Translations under genes and position numbers: made by a program
Source: Halorarius halobius
GTDB lineage: Archaea; Halobacteriota; Halobacteria; Halobacteriales; Haloarculaceae
Length of the DNA stretch: 64,000 nucleotides
Reading direction: 5' to 3'
Assembly (NCBI RefSeq): GCF_024298865.1
Contig: NZ_CP101161.1
Span: forward strand, 2,625,227 to 2,689,226
In this document: positions 1 to 7,570 of the stretch, in pieces
Layout: every line of letters starts with the position of its first letter
Numbering within the stretch: position 1 is the first letter of the stretch
The notes under the pieces: model-generated
Seen by the model: the letters and a program-made list of their open reading frames with translations, nothing else
Database searches by the model: none
What the model was told of the DNA's origin: nothing

Positions 1-389
1 GCGAGCGCATCGACGAACTCGCCCGGCGGGCCGAGCGCGACCGGACCGCGTTCGACCCGCCCGCGGACCCGCCGGACCCGGAACGGGCGATGGAGTTTCT
101 CCGGGAGGGGTTCGGGCAGGCCGTCGGCCTGTACGTGCAGGCGCGGGCCGGCGACGGGCAGGTCCGCTTCTCGCACCGCGAGTTCGACCGCCTCGAGCGC
201 GCGATGAACGACTGGCTGGCGCTGTACGCCGCCTGCTACGGCGTCGACTACCAGCCGGAGTTCACCGTCCGGGAGGCCGCGGAACTGCTCGTCCGCACCC
301 ACGACATCGGCGACGTGGCCCAGCTGTTGACGAAAGTGCCCGAGCGGGGGGACGCGGCATCGGCACCGGGCGAGACGCCGCCCGGGTGA
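1..389 (+). CDS. Conserved haloarchaeal protein of unknown function (3' part)
   Basis: The reading frame is open from base 3, so the true start lies before the window; the ATG at base 90 is internal. About 128 residues are visible. They are acidic and alpha-helical in look, with a Pro-rich stretch near the start, a middle part with MNDWLALYAACYGVD and a C-terminal part resembling a small helical domain (FTVREAAELLVRTHDIGDV). No catalytic motif, membrane segment or cysteine cluster is seen. It resembles an uncharacterised protein kept in haloarchaea, but I cannot give it a function. The next gene starts 53 bases downstream with its own TATA-like sequence, so the two may not be one operon. Confidence 0.6.
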   Translation, partial: ERIDELARRAERDRTAFDPPADPPDPERAMEFLREGFGQAVGLYVQARAGDGQVRFSHREFDRLERAMNDWLALYAACYGVDYQPEFTVREAAELLVRTHDIGDVAQLLTKVPERGDAASAPGETPPG

Positions 390-442
390 CGGCGCCGGAG
401 CCGGCAAAAACTGTTAAGTGCTGGGTAGTGTTACCAGGTGCC

Positions 443-1174
443 ATGAAGTTCTCGGACGACCTGGAGTTCTCGCACCGCGACCGACGTGACATCTACGAGT
501 ACGTCGAGCGGTACGGCACCGTCGACTACGAGGAGGCCCGGAAGGCACTCGGGATGGAACCGGAGGCGTTCGGCGCACACGTCACCGTGCTGAAACGCGA
601 CGGTGTCATCTCGCGCGAGGAGGACGAACTCCGCATCGCGTTCGAGGACATCGAGATAGAGACCCACGACTGCGACGGCGTCGACGTGACGATCCGGCAG
701 GCCCACGAGGACGACCTCGGTGGGCTGGTGGAGGCGATGCACGACGCGCTGGGCGACCGGACGTACGTCGTCGGGGAGAACGTCGCGGAGACGCTGGAAC
801 ACGAGGACGTCCTGCTCCGGCACAACGAGGTGCAGTCGCGGAACTTCTTCGTCGCCACCGTCGGCGGCGAGGTGGTCGGCTGGGTCCACCTCGACCACCC
901 GGAGACGGCCGCGCTCGACCACACCGCCGAACTGACAGTCGGCGTCGTCCCCGACTACCGTGGGAAGGACATCGGCGGTCGCCTGCTCGACCGGGCGGTG
1001 CGGTGGGCCGGCGAGCAGGGCATCGAGAAACTGTACAACTCGGTGCCCGCGACCAACGAGGGGGCCATCGCGTTCCTCGAAGGGCACGGCTGGGAGACGG
1101 AGGCCGTCCGCGAGCGGCACTACCACCTCGGCGACGACTACGTCGACGAGGTGATGATGGCCGTCTGGACCTAG
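443..1174 (+). CDS. Winged-helix / GNAT N-acetyltransferase fusion
   Basis: A 243-residue protein with two parts. Residues 1-75 look like a winged helix (DIYEYVERYGTVDYEEARKA, then VTVLKRDGVISRE), and residues 81-242 form a GCN5-related acetyltransferase fold. The acetyl-CoA loop is seen as RGKDIGGRL at 173-181 after a beta strand (AELTVGVVP), and the C-terminal part has NEGAIAFLEGHGW, typical of GNAT motif B. I chose ATG 443 because an A/T-rich promoter-like stretch lies about 35 bases before it; an in-frame extension to base 386 would read through that promoter. The substrate is unknown. The HTH suggests a DNA-linked or regulatory role, which is inference. It converges on the next small gene, sharing a CTAG. 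Confidence 0.75.
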   Translation: MKFSDDLEFSHRDRRDIYEYVERYGTVDYEEARKALGMEPEAFGAHVTVLKRDGVISREEDELRIAFEDIEIETHDCDGVDVTIRQAHEDDLGGLVEAMHDALGDRTYVVGENVAETLEHEDVLLRHNEVQSRNFFVATVGGEVVGWVHLDHPETAALDHTAELTVGVVPDYRGKDIGGRLLDRAVRWAGEQGIEKLYNSVPATNEGAIAFLEGHGWETEAVRERHYHLGDDYVDEVMMAVWT

Positions 1175-1326
1175 CGCCAGTCGTCGACGTCCAGCGGTTC
1201 CGCGACGACGCCCTCCTTCTGGACGAACCCGCGGGCGTGAGCGGTGCAGACCTCCTCGTTGTCGGTCCACGGGATGTGAAGCCGCACGGCCGCGTCCCGG
1301 TCACACCCCTCGCGGGCACACTCCAT
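1171..1326 (-). CDS. Small Cys/His-rich protein, 51 residues
   Basis: A short reading frame filling the gap between the GNAT gene and the DUF456 gene. It starts ATG at 1326 and ends TAG at 1171-1173. The protein begins MECAREGCDRDAAVRLHIPW and later has VCTAHARGF, so it holds a C-x4-C pair and a C-x2-H pair, which looks like a small treble-clef or zinc-ribbon site. Similar short CxxxxC...CxxH proteins are common in haloarchaea and mostly uncharacterised. The stop codon overlaps that of the convergent GNAT gene in a CTAG. Coding is supported by composition, the cysteine pattern and the tight fit between neighbours. Function unknown. Confidence 0.6.
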   Translation of the reverse strand: MECAREGCDRDAAVRLHIPWTDNEEVCTAHARGFVQKEGVVAEPLDVDDWR

Positions 1327-1365
1327 ACCCGAGGGTTCCCGCGCATCGACAAACCAGTTGCGCCC

Positions 1366-1860
1366 TCACAGCACGACGAACAGCATCCCGACGAGCACCG
1401 TCGCCGTCAGCAGTGCCTGCACGGCCGCGGACGCAAGCATCCCGACGGTTGTGTAGGCGGCCGTGCGGAGGCTCGCCTCCGGGTCGCCGTTCTCGCGGTA
1501 CTCCAGGGCGAACACGGTGCCGCCGATGCCGAGCACGACGCCGAGCGGCCCCGCGACGAACAACAGCAGGAGGCCGACGAGGGCCGCCACCACCGTCGTG
1601 AGCGTCGAGGCGCCACCGGCCTTCGCGGCGACGGCGCCGCCGAACCAGTCCGCAAGCAGGGCGAGCATCGCCAGTCCCAGCAGGACGGCGAGCAGGAGCG
1701 GCCCGGGCCGGGTGTAGCCGGTATGCCACCAGAACAGCAACACGCCCGACAGCGACAGCACCGCCCCCGGGAGGCCGGGGAGGATGCTCCCGACGACGCC
1801 CGCCACACAGAGCAGGAGCGCGACCGCTGGCAACAGCGGCAGGCCGAGTATCTCAACCAT
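1366..1860 (-). CDS. DUF456 family integral membrane protein
   Basis: 164 residues, almost entirely hydrophobic, with about five membrane segments interrupted by glycine- and proline-rich turns (VVGSILPGLPGAVLS near residue 25, FVAGPLGVVLGIGG near residue 102). The PGLPG turn and overall size match the DUF456 family, whose function is unknown. The start ATG at 1860 overlaps the 3' end of tmcA by 8 bases on the same strand, so the two are very likely co-transcribed and translationally coupled. The pairing with a tRNA-modifying enzyme does not by itself indicate a shared function. Confidence 0.8.
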   Translation of the reverse strand: MVEILGLPLLPAVALLLCVAGVVGSILPGLPGAVLSLSGVLLFWWHTGYTRPGPLLLAVLLGLAMLALLADWFGGAVAAKAGGASTLTTVVAALVGLLLLFVAGPLGVVLGIGGTVFALEYRENGDPEASLRTAAYTTVGMLASAAVQALLTATVLVGMLFVVL

Positions 1861-4072
1861 GGCGATTCGCCTCCTGTTGGGCGAGTTCCGGCCCGTACGT
1901 ACGGACCAGCGGCCGGAGCACCTCCCCGAGCGAGCGCATCGTCTCGCGGGTCGAGACGTAGCCCAGTTCCTCGGTCACCGTCGCACGGTCGCGGCCCTGG
2001 AGCGCCTTCGTGGCGAGCAGGCGGGCGGCGTCGGTGCCCGGTTCGACGCGGCCGTCCACGAGCGTCCGGAGCGCCAGTCGAGCGAACGCCGACGGCGCCA
2101 CGTCGTAGATGCCCGGGCCGAACGCGGTGGCGGCGACGAGCCGCCACTCCCGCTCGGAGAGGTCGAGGTCGGGCGTCGTGTCGACGGCCGCCAGCACCGC
2201 CGCCACCACGTCCGGGTCGCAGTCCGAGAGCGGGTCCCCGAGCACGCCCACGACCCGCCGGAGGAACCACTCCGCGGTGCGGTCGTGGAGCGCACGGCCT
2301 GCTTCGGAGACGGGGTCGACCATCAGCGCCGAGTACTCGCCGGAGGTGTCGTTCCGGGAGGTCGAGAGATGAACCGTCCGGTAGCCGTTGTCGCGCCAGA
2401 ACCGCACGAGGTCGGGCGTCGCCCCGAACCCGACCGAGAGGTAGTCCACGTCGCCGTCGAACTCCCGGCGTATCTCCTTGAGGAGCCGCGAACCGAGCCC
2501 CCGCGACCGCACCGCCGGGTGGGTGGCGATGCGCATCACGCGCAGTCCCTGGGGAGCGCCGGCCTCGGGGTCGCGCAACTGCGAGGTGAGCACGTCGGGA
2601 ATCATGTTCCCGCGGACGTACGCCCCCTCGTACATCGCTTCCCGCGTCGACGCCGGGAGGTTCCCCTCCCACGCCAGCAGTGCCAGCGCGACCACGTGGC
2701 CGTCGCGCGTGAGCGCCCGCACGGTGAGGTTCGGCGCGTCCAGCAGGCGCGCGAGGTCGTCGGGTTCGGTCCGGTAGTGGGCCGCGACGAGCAGGCCGAA
2801 CGCCTCCCGGAGCAGGTGGTCGTCGCCGACCAGCGCGTCGGTCTCGAGCGGCCCGTACTCGGGGTCTCCGACCTCGACGTCCGCGACGAGCGGGTCGACG
2901 GCGGGGCCGGCATCGAACAGCAGGGCGCGGAACGCCCACGTCTCGACGGGGTCGCCCGGGGCGTAGCGGATGGGTTCGCTCATCGACAGCTCCCGCACCT
3001 CGCGGTCGGAGTCGGCGAGGTGGTCGCGGAACCGGACGGAAAACCCCCGCCCTGCGCCCTCGTAGCCGTGGATGGTCGTCGTGAACGCGACCGGCCGGTC
3101 GCCGGCGGCGAACGCATCGAGCAGGCGGACCGGGAGCGCCGCCGCCTCGTCGACGACCAGTGCGTCGGCCGTGGCTTCGCTCGCCTCCGGTGGTGGTGCA
3201 AACCGGACGCGGCCGCCGCTCGCCGCGCGGACCTCGTGGGCCTGGTCGTCCCGTCCTGCGAGCGTGCCGAGGGCGTCCAGCAGTTCCGCGGCGCGGTCGA
3301 ACACCGCGGCGGCGTTGCGGTAGCCCGGCGCCGTGACGAGGACGTCCGCCCCGTCGGCGGCGAGGGCGCCCGCGGCCAGTCCGGCGGCGCTCGACTTCCC
3401 GCGGCCGCGGTCGGCCTCCACGACGACGGCCGCGTTCGCGTCCGCGAGCGCCTCCAGCGCGCGGACGGCGTCGACCTGGTCGTCGGTCAGGCAGGCGTCG
3501 TACGCCGCTCGGGGAAACGCGTGGTCGTCCGGCGGCGTCACGGACCCCTCGCGGAGGCGCGGCGCGGGGTCGGTGAGCCCGTCGCGTTCGACGGTGCCGG
3601 CGTCGGCGTCGACGAGTGCGATGCCGGGGTGGACGCGGAGCGTCGCGACGAGACGCTCGCGGAAGTGGCCCGTGACGCCGTCGAGGTCGAACGGCGGGAC
3701 GACGAGGCGTTCGTCGAACCCGTCGCGGTGGTCGGGCCAGTCGTCGAGCGGCGGCGCGAGCAGGACCAGCAGGCCGCCGCCGTCGACGGCACCGACCGCG
3801 CGGCCGAGCGCGTTCGGGTGGCAGGCGTCGTGGCAGTCGACGACCACCGCCTCGCGGGTGGTGCCGAGCAACTCCCCGGAGCGGCGCGGCGGGAGATGTT
3901 CCGCGGGGAGGATGTCGCCCTCCGAGAGGACCGTGACGCCGTCGCTCGGCACGTCGCCGAGCGCCTCACGGCAGGCGTCGTAGGTCGCTTCGCGCCCGCC
4001 GTGACAGACGAGGAGGCGCCGCTCGTTCGTGGCGGCGGCTTCCTCGCGGAGGGCGGCGGCGACCCGGTGCAT
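1853..4072 (-). CDS. tmcA: tRNA(Met) cytidine acetyltransferase TmcA
   Basis: 739 residues from ATG 4072. The family uses ATP and acetyl-CoA to make N4-acetylcytidine in tRNA, and in archaea also in other RNAs. Visible parts are an N-terminal DUF1726-like region (1-150), an RNA-helicase-type ATPase with Walker A at about 219-228 (EADRGRGKSS) and DEAA, and a GNAT domain with MRIATHPAVRSRGLGSRLL near residue 510, followed by a C-terminal helical tail. The frame stays open upstream to 4462, but MHRVAAALREEAA matches the usual family start and the longer version would overlap the divergent oxidoreductase. The first codons and the region just upstream are duplicated at 5169-5281. Confidence 0.9.
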   Translation of the reverse strand: MHRVAAALREEAAATNERRLLVCHGGREATYDACREALGDVPSDGVTVLSEGDILPAEHLPPRRSGELLGTTREAVVVDCHDACHPNALGRAVGAVDGGGLLVLLAPPLDDWPDHRDGFDERLVVPPFDLDGVTGHFRERLVATLRVHPGIALVDADAGTVERDGLTDPAPRLREGSVTPPDDHAFPRAAYDACLTDDQVDAVRALEALADANAAVVVEADRGRGKSSAAGLAAGALAADGADVLVTAPGYRNAAAVFDRAAELLDALGTLAGRDDQAHEVRAASGGRVRFAPPPEASEATADALVVDEAAALPVRLLDAFAAGDRPVAFTTTIHGYEGAGRGFSVRFRDHLADSDREVRELSMSEPIRYAPGDPVETWAFRALLFDAGPAVDPLVADVEVGDPEYGPLETDALVGDDHLLREAFGLLVAAHYRTEPDDLARLLDAPNLTVRALTRDGHVVALALLAWEGNLPASTREAMYEGAYVRGNMIPDVLTSQLRDPEAGAPQGLRVMRIATHPAVRSRGLGSRLLKEIRREFDGDVDYLSVGFGATPDLVRFWRDNGYRTVHLSTSRNDTSGEYSALMVDPVSEAGRALHDRTAEWFLRRVVGVLGDPLSDCDPDVVAAVLAAVDTTPDLDLSEREWRLVAATAFGPGIYDVAPSAFARLALRTLVDGRVEPGTDAARLLATKALQGRDRATVTEELGYVSTRETMRSLGEVLRPLVRTYGPELAQQEANRHG

Positions 4073-4113
4073 GTCCGTGAGGACGGCCGGGCCCGAAAAG
4101 GGGCTGTCGGTCG
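4000..4113. repeat. Direct repeat copy A (tmcA 5' end and upstream region)
   Basis: 114 bases covering the first 24 or so codons of tmcA plus about 40 bases upstream. A near-identical 113-base copy lies in the same orientation at 5169-5281. By eye the two differ at about a dozen positions and one single-base gap, roughly 90% identity. This copy holds the functional tmcA start codon. Confidence 0.85.
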
Positions 4114-4156
4114 CCGCTGACTCAAGGGTAAAGACCCACCCCGTCGTGCGCCGGTC

Positions 4157-5173
4157 ATGGCCACTGAGACCCGGCAATGGCTCCTGCAGTCGCGGCCGCG
4201 CGGGGAACCGACGACGGAGAACTTCGAGTTGCGCCGGGTCGAACTCCCGGACCTCGACGACCGCGAGGTGCTCGTCCGAACGCTGTACCAGTCGGTCGAC
4301 CCGTACATGCGCTGGCGGATGCGCGACGCGGAGTCGTACGCCGAGCCGTGGGACGTTGGCGAGCCGATGCGGGCGCGCGTCGTCGGCGAGGTCGTCGCGT
4401 CCAGACACGCCGACTTCGCCGAAGGTGACGTCGTCACCGGCAACCTGCTGTGGGCCGAACACGCCGTCGCCGACGGCGGCGACCTCCGGACTGTCGACCC
4501 GTCACGCGCGCCCGTCTCGACCGCGCTCGGCGTGCTCGGGATGCCCGGCATCACTGCCTACCACGGACTCCTCGACGTGGGGGACCCGTCGCCCGGCGAG
4601 ACAGTCGTGGTGAGCGCCGCCGCGGGAGCGGTCGGTAGCGTCGTCGGCCAGATCGCGCGACTCGGCGGCTGTCACGTGGTCGGGATAGCGGGTGCCGACG
4701 AGAAGCTCGACTGGCTCACCGGTGAACTGGGGTTCGACGCCGGCATCAACTACGCGACCGAGGACGTGCGCGCTCGGCTCCGCGAGGAGACGGACGGCGT
4801 CGACGTCTACTTCGACAACGTCGGCGGCGAGGTGACCGACGCGGTGTGGCCGCTGTTGAACGTGCGCTGTCGCGTCGCCGTCTGCGGACAGATCGCCCTC
4901 TACAACGCGACAGACCAGCCGACCGGTCCCCGGAAGTTCGGAGGGCTCATCGAGACCCGGGGACGGGTCGAGGGGTTCCTCGTCAGCGACTACAGCCGGG
5001 ACCAGCAGTCCGAAGCCGTCGCCCAGCTCGCTGAGTGGATCGCGGCCGACGATCTCCGCTACCGCGAGAACGTCGTCGAGGGGCTGGAGAACGCGCCCGA
5101 GGCGTTCCTCGGGCTGTTCGATGGCGTCAACGTCGGCAAGCAACTGGTGCAGGTCGCCTCACGGTCGTCGTGA
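4157..5173 (+). CDS. Zinc-free MDR oxidoreductase (NADP-dependent 2-alkenal/curcumin reductase type)
   Basis: 338 residues of the medium-chain dehydrogenase/reductase superfamily. It lacks the zinc-ligand pattern of alcohol dehydrogenases and has the features of the leukotriene B4 12-hydroxydehydrogenase / curcumin reductase group: SVDPYMRWRM near residue 47, a Rossmann glycine motif AAAGAVGSVVG at 154-164, and YFDNVGGE in the coenzyme domain. Members reduce alpha,beta-unsaturated aldehydes or ketones with NADPH; the substrate here is unknown. The gene is divergent from tmcA. Its stop codon (5171-5173) falls three bases inside repeat copy B, so the gene sits between two direct repeats, which suggests it was inserted. 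Confidence 0.85.
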   Translation: MATETRQWLLQSRPRGEPTTENFELRRVELPDLDDREVLVRTLYQSVDPYMRWRMRDAESYAEPWDVGEPMRARVVGEVVASRHADFAEGDVVTGNLLWAEHAVADGGDLRTVDPSRAPVSTALGVLGMPGITAYHGLLDVGDPSPGETVVVSAAAGAVGSVVGQIARLGGCHVVGIAGADEKLDWLTGELGFDAGINYATEDVRARLREETDGVDVYFDNVGGEVTDAVWPLLNVRCRVAVCGQIALYNATDQPTGPRKFGGLIETRGRVEGFLVSDYSRDQQSEAVAQLAEWIAADDLRYRENVVEGLENAPEAFLGLFDGVNVGKQLVQVASRSS

Positions 5174-5281
5174 CAGACGAGGAGACGCCGCTCGTTCGTG
5201 GCGGCGGCTTCCTCGCGAAGGACGGTGGCGACCCGGTGAATGCCCACGAGGACGGCCGGGCTGGAACGGGGCTGTCGGTCG
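5169..5281 (-). pseudogene. Duplicated remnant of the tmcA 5' end (direct repeat copy B)
   Basis: Read on the minus strand this stretch encodes a sequence parallel to the tmcA N-terminus (HRVATVLREEAAATNERRLL against HRVAAALREEAAATNERRLL), but the ATG has become ATT and the frame then runs antisense into the oxidoreductase. It is non-functional as tmcA. Most differences are silent or conservative, which suggests a fairly old but recognisable duplication. It is separated from the intact copy by exactly one gene, the oxidoreductase. Confidence 0.8.
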
Positions 5282-5289
5282 GGCCCAAA

Positions 5290-5298
5290 GCTTATTCC
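5290..5298 (+). promoter_or_regulatory. TATA-like box of the 5320 gene
   Basis: GCTTATTCC, centred about 27 bases before ATG 5320. This is the spacing expected for a leaderless haloarchaeal transcript and supports that start over upstream in-frame codons. Confidence 0.5.
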
Positions 5299-5319
5299 GT
5301 CGGATTCGGACCAGAATAT

Positions 5320-5715
5320 ATGCGAAGGCCACCGCACGACACCTCCACGACGAGCGGGCGCTCCGACCGCCCGGCGGACCGCAGGGCGAGCCGGGACGGT
5401 GCGCCGCTCGGCATCAAGATACTCGCGGTGCTGAACGTCATCGGCGCGCTGTTGGCGCTCATTCCCATCGGGATGCTGTTCGGCGTCTCGCATCCACTGG
5501 GACCCATCGCGGGCGTTCTGTTGCTCGGGTTCGTCGCCGCCGGCCTGGTGTTCACCTACGGGCTGGTAACGATGCAGTACTGGGGCTGGCTCGGCACCGT
5601 CGTGTTCAACGGTCTCGGACTGGTGCTCGACCTGGCGATGGGTGACCTGCTGGGCCTGCTCGTGGGGGGTGGCATCCTGCTGTACCTGCTGAGCAAAGGC
5701 GACCTCTACGCGTAG
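5320..5715 (+). CDS. Small membrane protein of unknown function
   Basis: 131 residues: a basic, Arg/Ser-rich cytoplasmic-looking N-terminus (about 28 residues), then three to four hydrophobic segments (IKILAVLNVIGALLALIPIG, IAGVLLLGFVAAGLVFTYG, LGTVVFNGLGLVLDLAMG, LLGLLVGGGILLYLL). The pattern is typical of small haloarchaeal membrane proteins with no known role. ATG 5320 is supported by the TATA-like box 27 bases upstream. It lies directly after the tmcA remnant, so before the insertion event it may have been the divergent neighbour of tmcA. Confidence 0.7.
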   Translation: MRRPPHDTSTTSGRSDRPADRRASRDGAPLGIKILAVLNVIGALLALIPIGMLFGVSHPLGPIAGVLLLGFVAAGLVFTYGLVTMQYWGWLGTVVFNGLGLVLDLAMGDLLGLLVGGGILLYLLSKGDLYA

Positions 5716-5755
5716 GCGTGCGGCGGCGTGACACCCGGAGGAACGTTCAAAAGCC

Positions 5756-5763
5756 CTTTTATG
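5756..5763 (+). promoter_or_regulatory. TATA box of the rpl7ae operon
   Basis: CTTTTATG preceded by A-rich sequence. The expected transcription start is near 5785, which leaves a leader of about 125 bases before rpl7ae. That is unusual in a window where most promoters are leaderless. Confidence 0.5.
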
Positions 5764-5826
5764 CCACGACTCTGTAGCAGGGGGTACAGCCGACGCGGGG
5801 TTGTGATGCCCCTAGCCAAGGACCTG

Positions 5827-5868
5827 CGCGGTACGGGGAACTGTGCCGCGAGAACCGCACTGCGGTTC
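5827..5868 (+). promoter_or_regulatory. Two adjacent hairpins in the rpl7ae leader
   Basis: Hairpin 1 pairs CGCGGTAC (5827-5834) with GTGCCGCG (5843-5850), eight pairs including one G-U, around an eight-base loop. Hairpin 2 pairs GAACCGC (5852-5858) with GCGGTTC (5862-5868), seven perfect pairs around a three-base loop. Purine-rich GA/GGA bases flank hairpin 2. L7Ae binds kink-turns, and archaeal L7Ae has been reported to bind its own mRNA leader, so autoregulation is possible. I cannot draw a canonical kink-turn here. Confidence 0.4.
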
Positions 5869-5911
5869 GGAGGCGGGGGGGCGCGAGCCACCGTGTCGGA
5901 GGTGAGTACCA

Positions 5912-6274
5912 ATGAGTGTGTACGTAGACTACGACGTACCCGCGGACCTTCAGGACGACGCCCTCGAGGCGCTGGAGGTCGCCCGGGACACAGGCACGGT
6001 GAAGAAAGGAACGAACGAGACGACGAAGGCCATCGAGCGCGGCAACGCCGAACTCGTCTACATCGCGGAGGACGTCTCCCCGGAGGAGGTCGTCATGCAT
6101 CTCCCCGAACTCTGTGACGAGAAGGAGATAGCGTACGTCTTCGTCGAGAGCCAGGACGACGTCGGCCACGCGGCCGGCCTGTCGGTCGGCTCCGCGGCGG
6201 CGGCCATCACGGACGCCGGCGAGGCCGTCACCGACGTCGAGGACATCGCCGAGAAGGTCGAGGAGCTGCGATAA
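5912..6274 (+). CDS. rpl7ae: Ribosomal protein L7Ae
   Basis: 120 residues, full length for the archaeal protein. L7Ae is a large-subunit ribosomal protein and also the kink-turn-binding core of C/D and H/ACA RNPs and of RNase P. The RNA-binding region is clear: [20 protein letters not shown] at about 30-49 (KKGxNEtTK motif), then [19 protein letters not shown]. It heads the four-gene cluster rpl7ae-rps28e-rpl24e-ndk and is preceded by a structured leader. Three bases separate it from rps28e. The C/D RNP partners NOP5 and fibrillarin lie at 37.9-39.4 kb in this window. Confidence 0.97.
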   Translation: MSVYVDYDVPADLQDDALEALEVARDTGTVKKGTNETTKAIERGNAELVYIAEDVSPEEVVMHLPELCDEKEIAYVFVESQDDVGHAAGLSVGSAAAAITDAGEAVTDVEDIAEKVEELR

Positions 6275-6277
6275 CCC

Positions 6278-6502
6278 ATGTCCGCCGAGGAAGAGGGCAA
6301 CGACGCCACACCCGCCGAGGTCATCGAGGTCGTCGGCAAGACCGGCATGCACGGCGAAGCCATGCAGGTCAAATGCCGCATCCAGGAGGGTGAAAACCAG
6401 GGCCGCATCATCACGCGGAACTGCCTCGGCCCCGTGCGCGTCGGCGACGTCATCCAGCTCCGTGAGACCGCACGCGAAGCCGACTCCATCGGTGGTCAGT
6501 AA
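6278..6502 (+). CDS. rps28e: Ribosomal protein S28e
   Basis: 74 residues, normal length. The small OB-fold protein of the 30S subunit shows the conserved [19 protein letters not shown] and [20 protein letters not shown], ending with the family-typical LRETAREAD. It starts 3 bases after rpl7ae and its stop TAA overlaps the rpl24e ATG by one base, so it lies mid-operon. Nothing unusual. Confidence 0.97.
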   Translation: MSAEEEGNDATPAEVIEVVGKTGMHGEAMQVKCRIQEGENQGRIITRNCLGPVRVGDVIQLRETAREADSIGGQ

Positions 6503-7038
6503 TGCCCCGAACGCGAGAATGTGACTTCTGTGGCGCGGACATCGAGCCCGGGACGGGCACGATGCTCGTGCTGAACGACGGCACCACGCACCACTTCTGT
6601 TCCGCGAAGTGCGAGAAGAACACCGAACTCGACCGCGAGGCCCGCGACCTCGAGTGGACCGACTCGGGCCGGGCCCAGGGTGCGGCCGCCGAGGAGGCCG
6701 ACACCGAGGAAGCCGACACCGACGGTCCCGAATCCGCGACGGCCGGCGAGCCGGAGGCCGACGCCCCGGACCTCGAGGCCGCCGAGGGTGAGACCGAGGC
6801 CGACGAGCCCGACGCGGACACGGACGTCGACGAGGACGCCGCGGACGTCGACGAGGACGACGCGGACGTCGACGAGGACGACGCGGACGTCGACGAGGAC
6901 GACGCGGACGTCGACGAGGACGACGCGGAAGCCGAGCCCGACCAGGGCGACGAGGACGAGGAGCCCGTCGAGGACGTCGGTGGCGGTGCGGAGGCCGACG
7001 GCGTCGAGGACGCCGACGAGGAGGACGACGAGGAATGA
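6502..7038 (+). CDS. rpl24e: Ribosomal protein L24e with a long acidic C-terminal tail
   Basis: 178 residues, almost three times the usual 60-65. Residues 1-60 are a normal L24e zinc-ribbon core: C7 and C10 (ECDFCG), C33 and C37 (FCSAKC), then [10 protein letters not shown]. Residues 61-178 are almost only Asp, Glu and Ala, including five tandem seven-residue units DVDEDDA (the first has Ala for one Asp). The frame stays intact to the stop, which overlaps the ndk start by 4 bases (ATGA). The ribosomal role is secure. The tail is probably disordered and solvent-exposed; its function is unknown. Confidence 0.93.
   Translation: MPRTRECDFCGADIEPGTGTMLVLNDGTTHHFCSAKCEKNTELDREARDLEWTDSGRAQGAAAEEADTEEADTDGPESATAGEPEADAPDLEAAEGETEADEPDADTDVDEDAADVDEDDADVDEDDADVDEDDADVDEDDAEAEPDQGDEDEEPVEDVGGGAEADGVEDADEEDDEE
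6823..6927 (+). repeat. Five tandem 21-bp units in rpl24e
   Basis: Units start at 6823, 6844, 6865, 6886 and 6907. Units 2-5 are identical and the first differs at one base. Each encodes the seven residues DVDEDDA in the rpl24e frame. Identity at the DNA level, not only the protein level, points to recent slippage or unequal-recombination expansion. Confidence 0.9.
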
Positions 7039-7514
7039 GCCACCACGACGAACGCACCTTCGTGATGGTGAAGCCCGACGGCGTCCAGCGCGGCCTCATC
7101 GGGGACATCGTCTCCCGGTTCGAGGACCGCGGTCTGAAGCTCGTCGGCGCGAAGTTCATGCAGATAGACGAGGAACTCGCCCACGAACACTACGGCGAGC
7201 ACGAGGGCAAGCCCTTCTTCGAGGGGCTCGTCGAGTTCATCACCTCCGGGCCCGTCTTCGCGATGGTCTGGGAGGGCGCGGACGCCACGCGGCAGGTCCG
7301 CAAGATGATGGGCGAGACCGACCCCGCCGACTCGGCGCCGGGCACCATCCGCGGCGACTACGGGCTCGACCTGGGCCACAACGTCATCCACGGCTCCGAC
7401 CACGAGGACGAGGGCGCCAACGAGCGCGAAATCGACCTGTTCTTCGACGACGCGGAACTCGTCGACTGGGAGATGGACACCGCCGACTGGGTGTACGAGG
7501 ACGAAAGTCACTGA
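7035..7514 (+). CDS. ndk: Nucleoside-diphosphate kinase
   Basis: 159 residues, slightly longer than the usual 150-154. It transfers phosphate from ATP to nucleoside diphosphates through a phosphohistidine. The signature [10 protein letters not shown] is present with the catalytic His at about residue 119, along with [13 protein letters not shown] near the start and RGDYG. It is acidic, as expected for a haloarchaeal enzyme. The start overlaps rpl24e by 4 bases, so it is translationally coupled to the ribosomal proteins, an arrangement common in haloarchaea. Confidence 0.97.
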   Translation: MSHHDERTFVMVKPDGVQRGLIGDIVSRFEDRGLKLVGAKFMQIDEELAHEHYGEHEGKPFFEGLVEFITSGPVFAMVWEGADATRQVRKMMGETDPADSAPGTIRGDYGLDLGHNVIHGSDHEDEGANEREIDLFFDDAELVDWEMDTADWVYEDESH

Positions 7515-7570
7515 GCGCGGTTCCATCCGCGCGATTCGTCCGTCTTTTCCGCCGCGAGCGGCCGTGCCGT

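Noticed and set aside
1003..2939. Long open frames opposite or overlapping real genes, for example 1003-2481 (+) and 1407-2939 (-)
   Set aside because: High G+C removes stop codons from all frames. These have Arg/Pro-rich translations without domains and lie over the clear DUF456 and TmcA genes.
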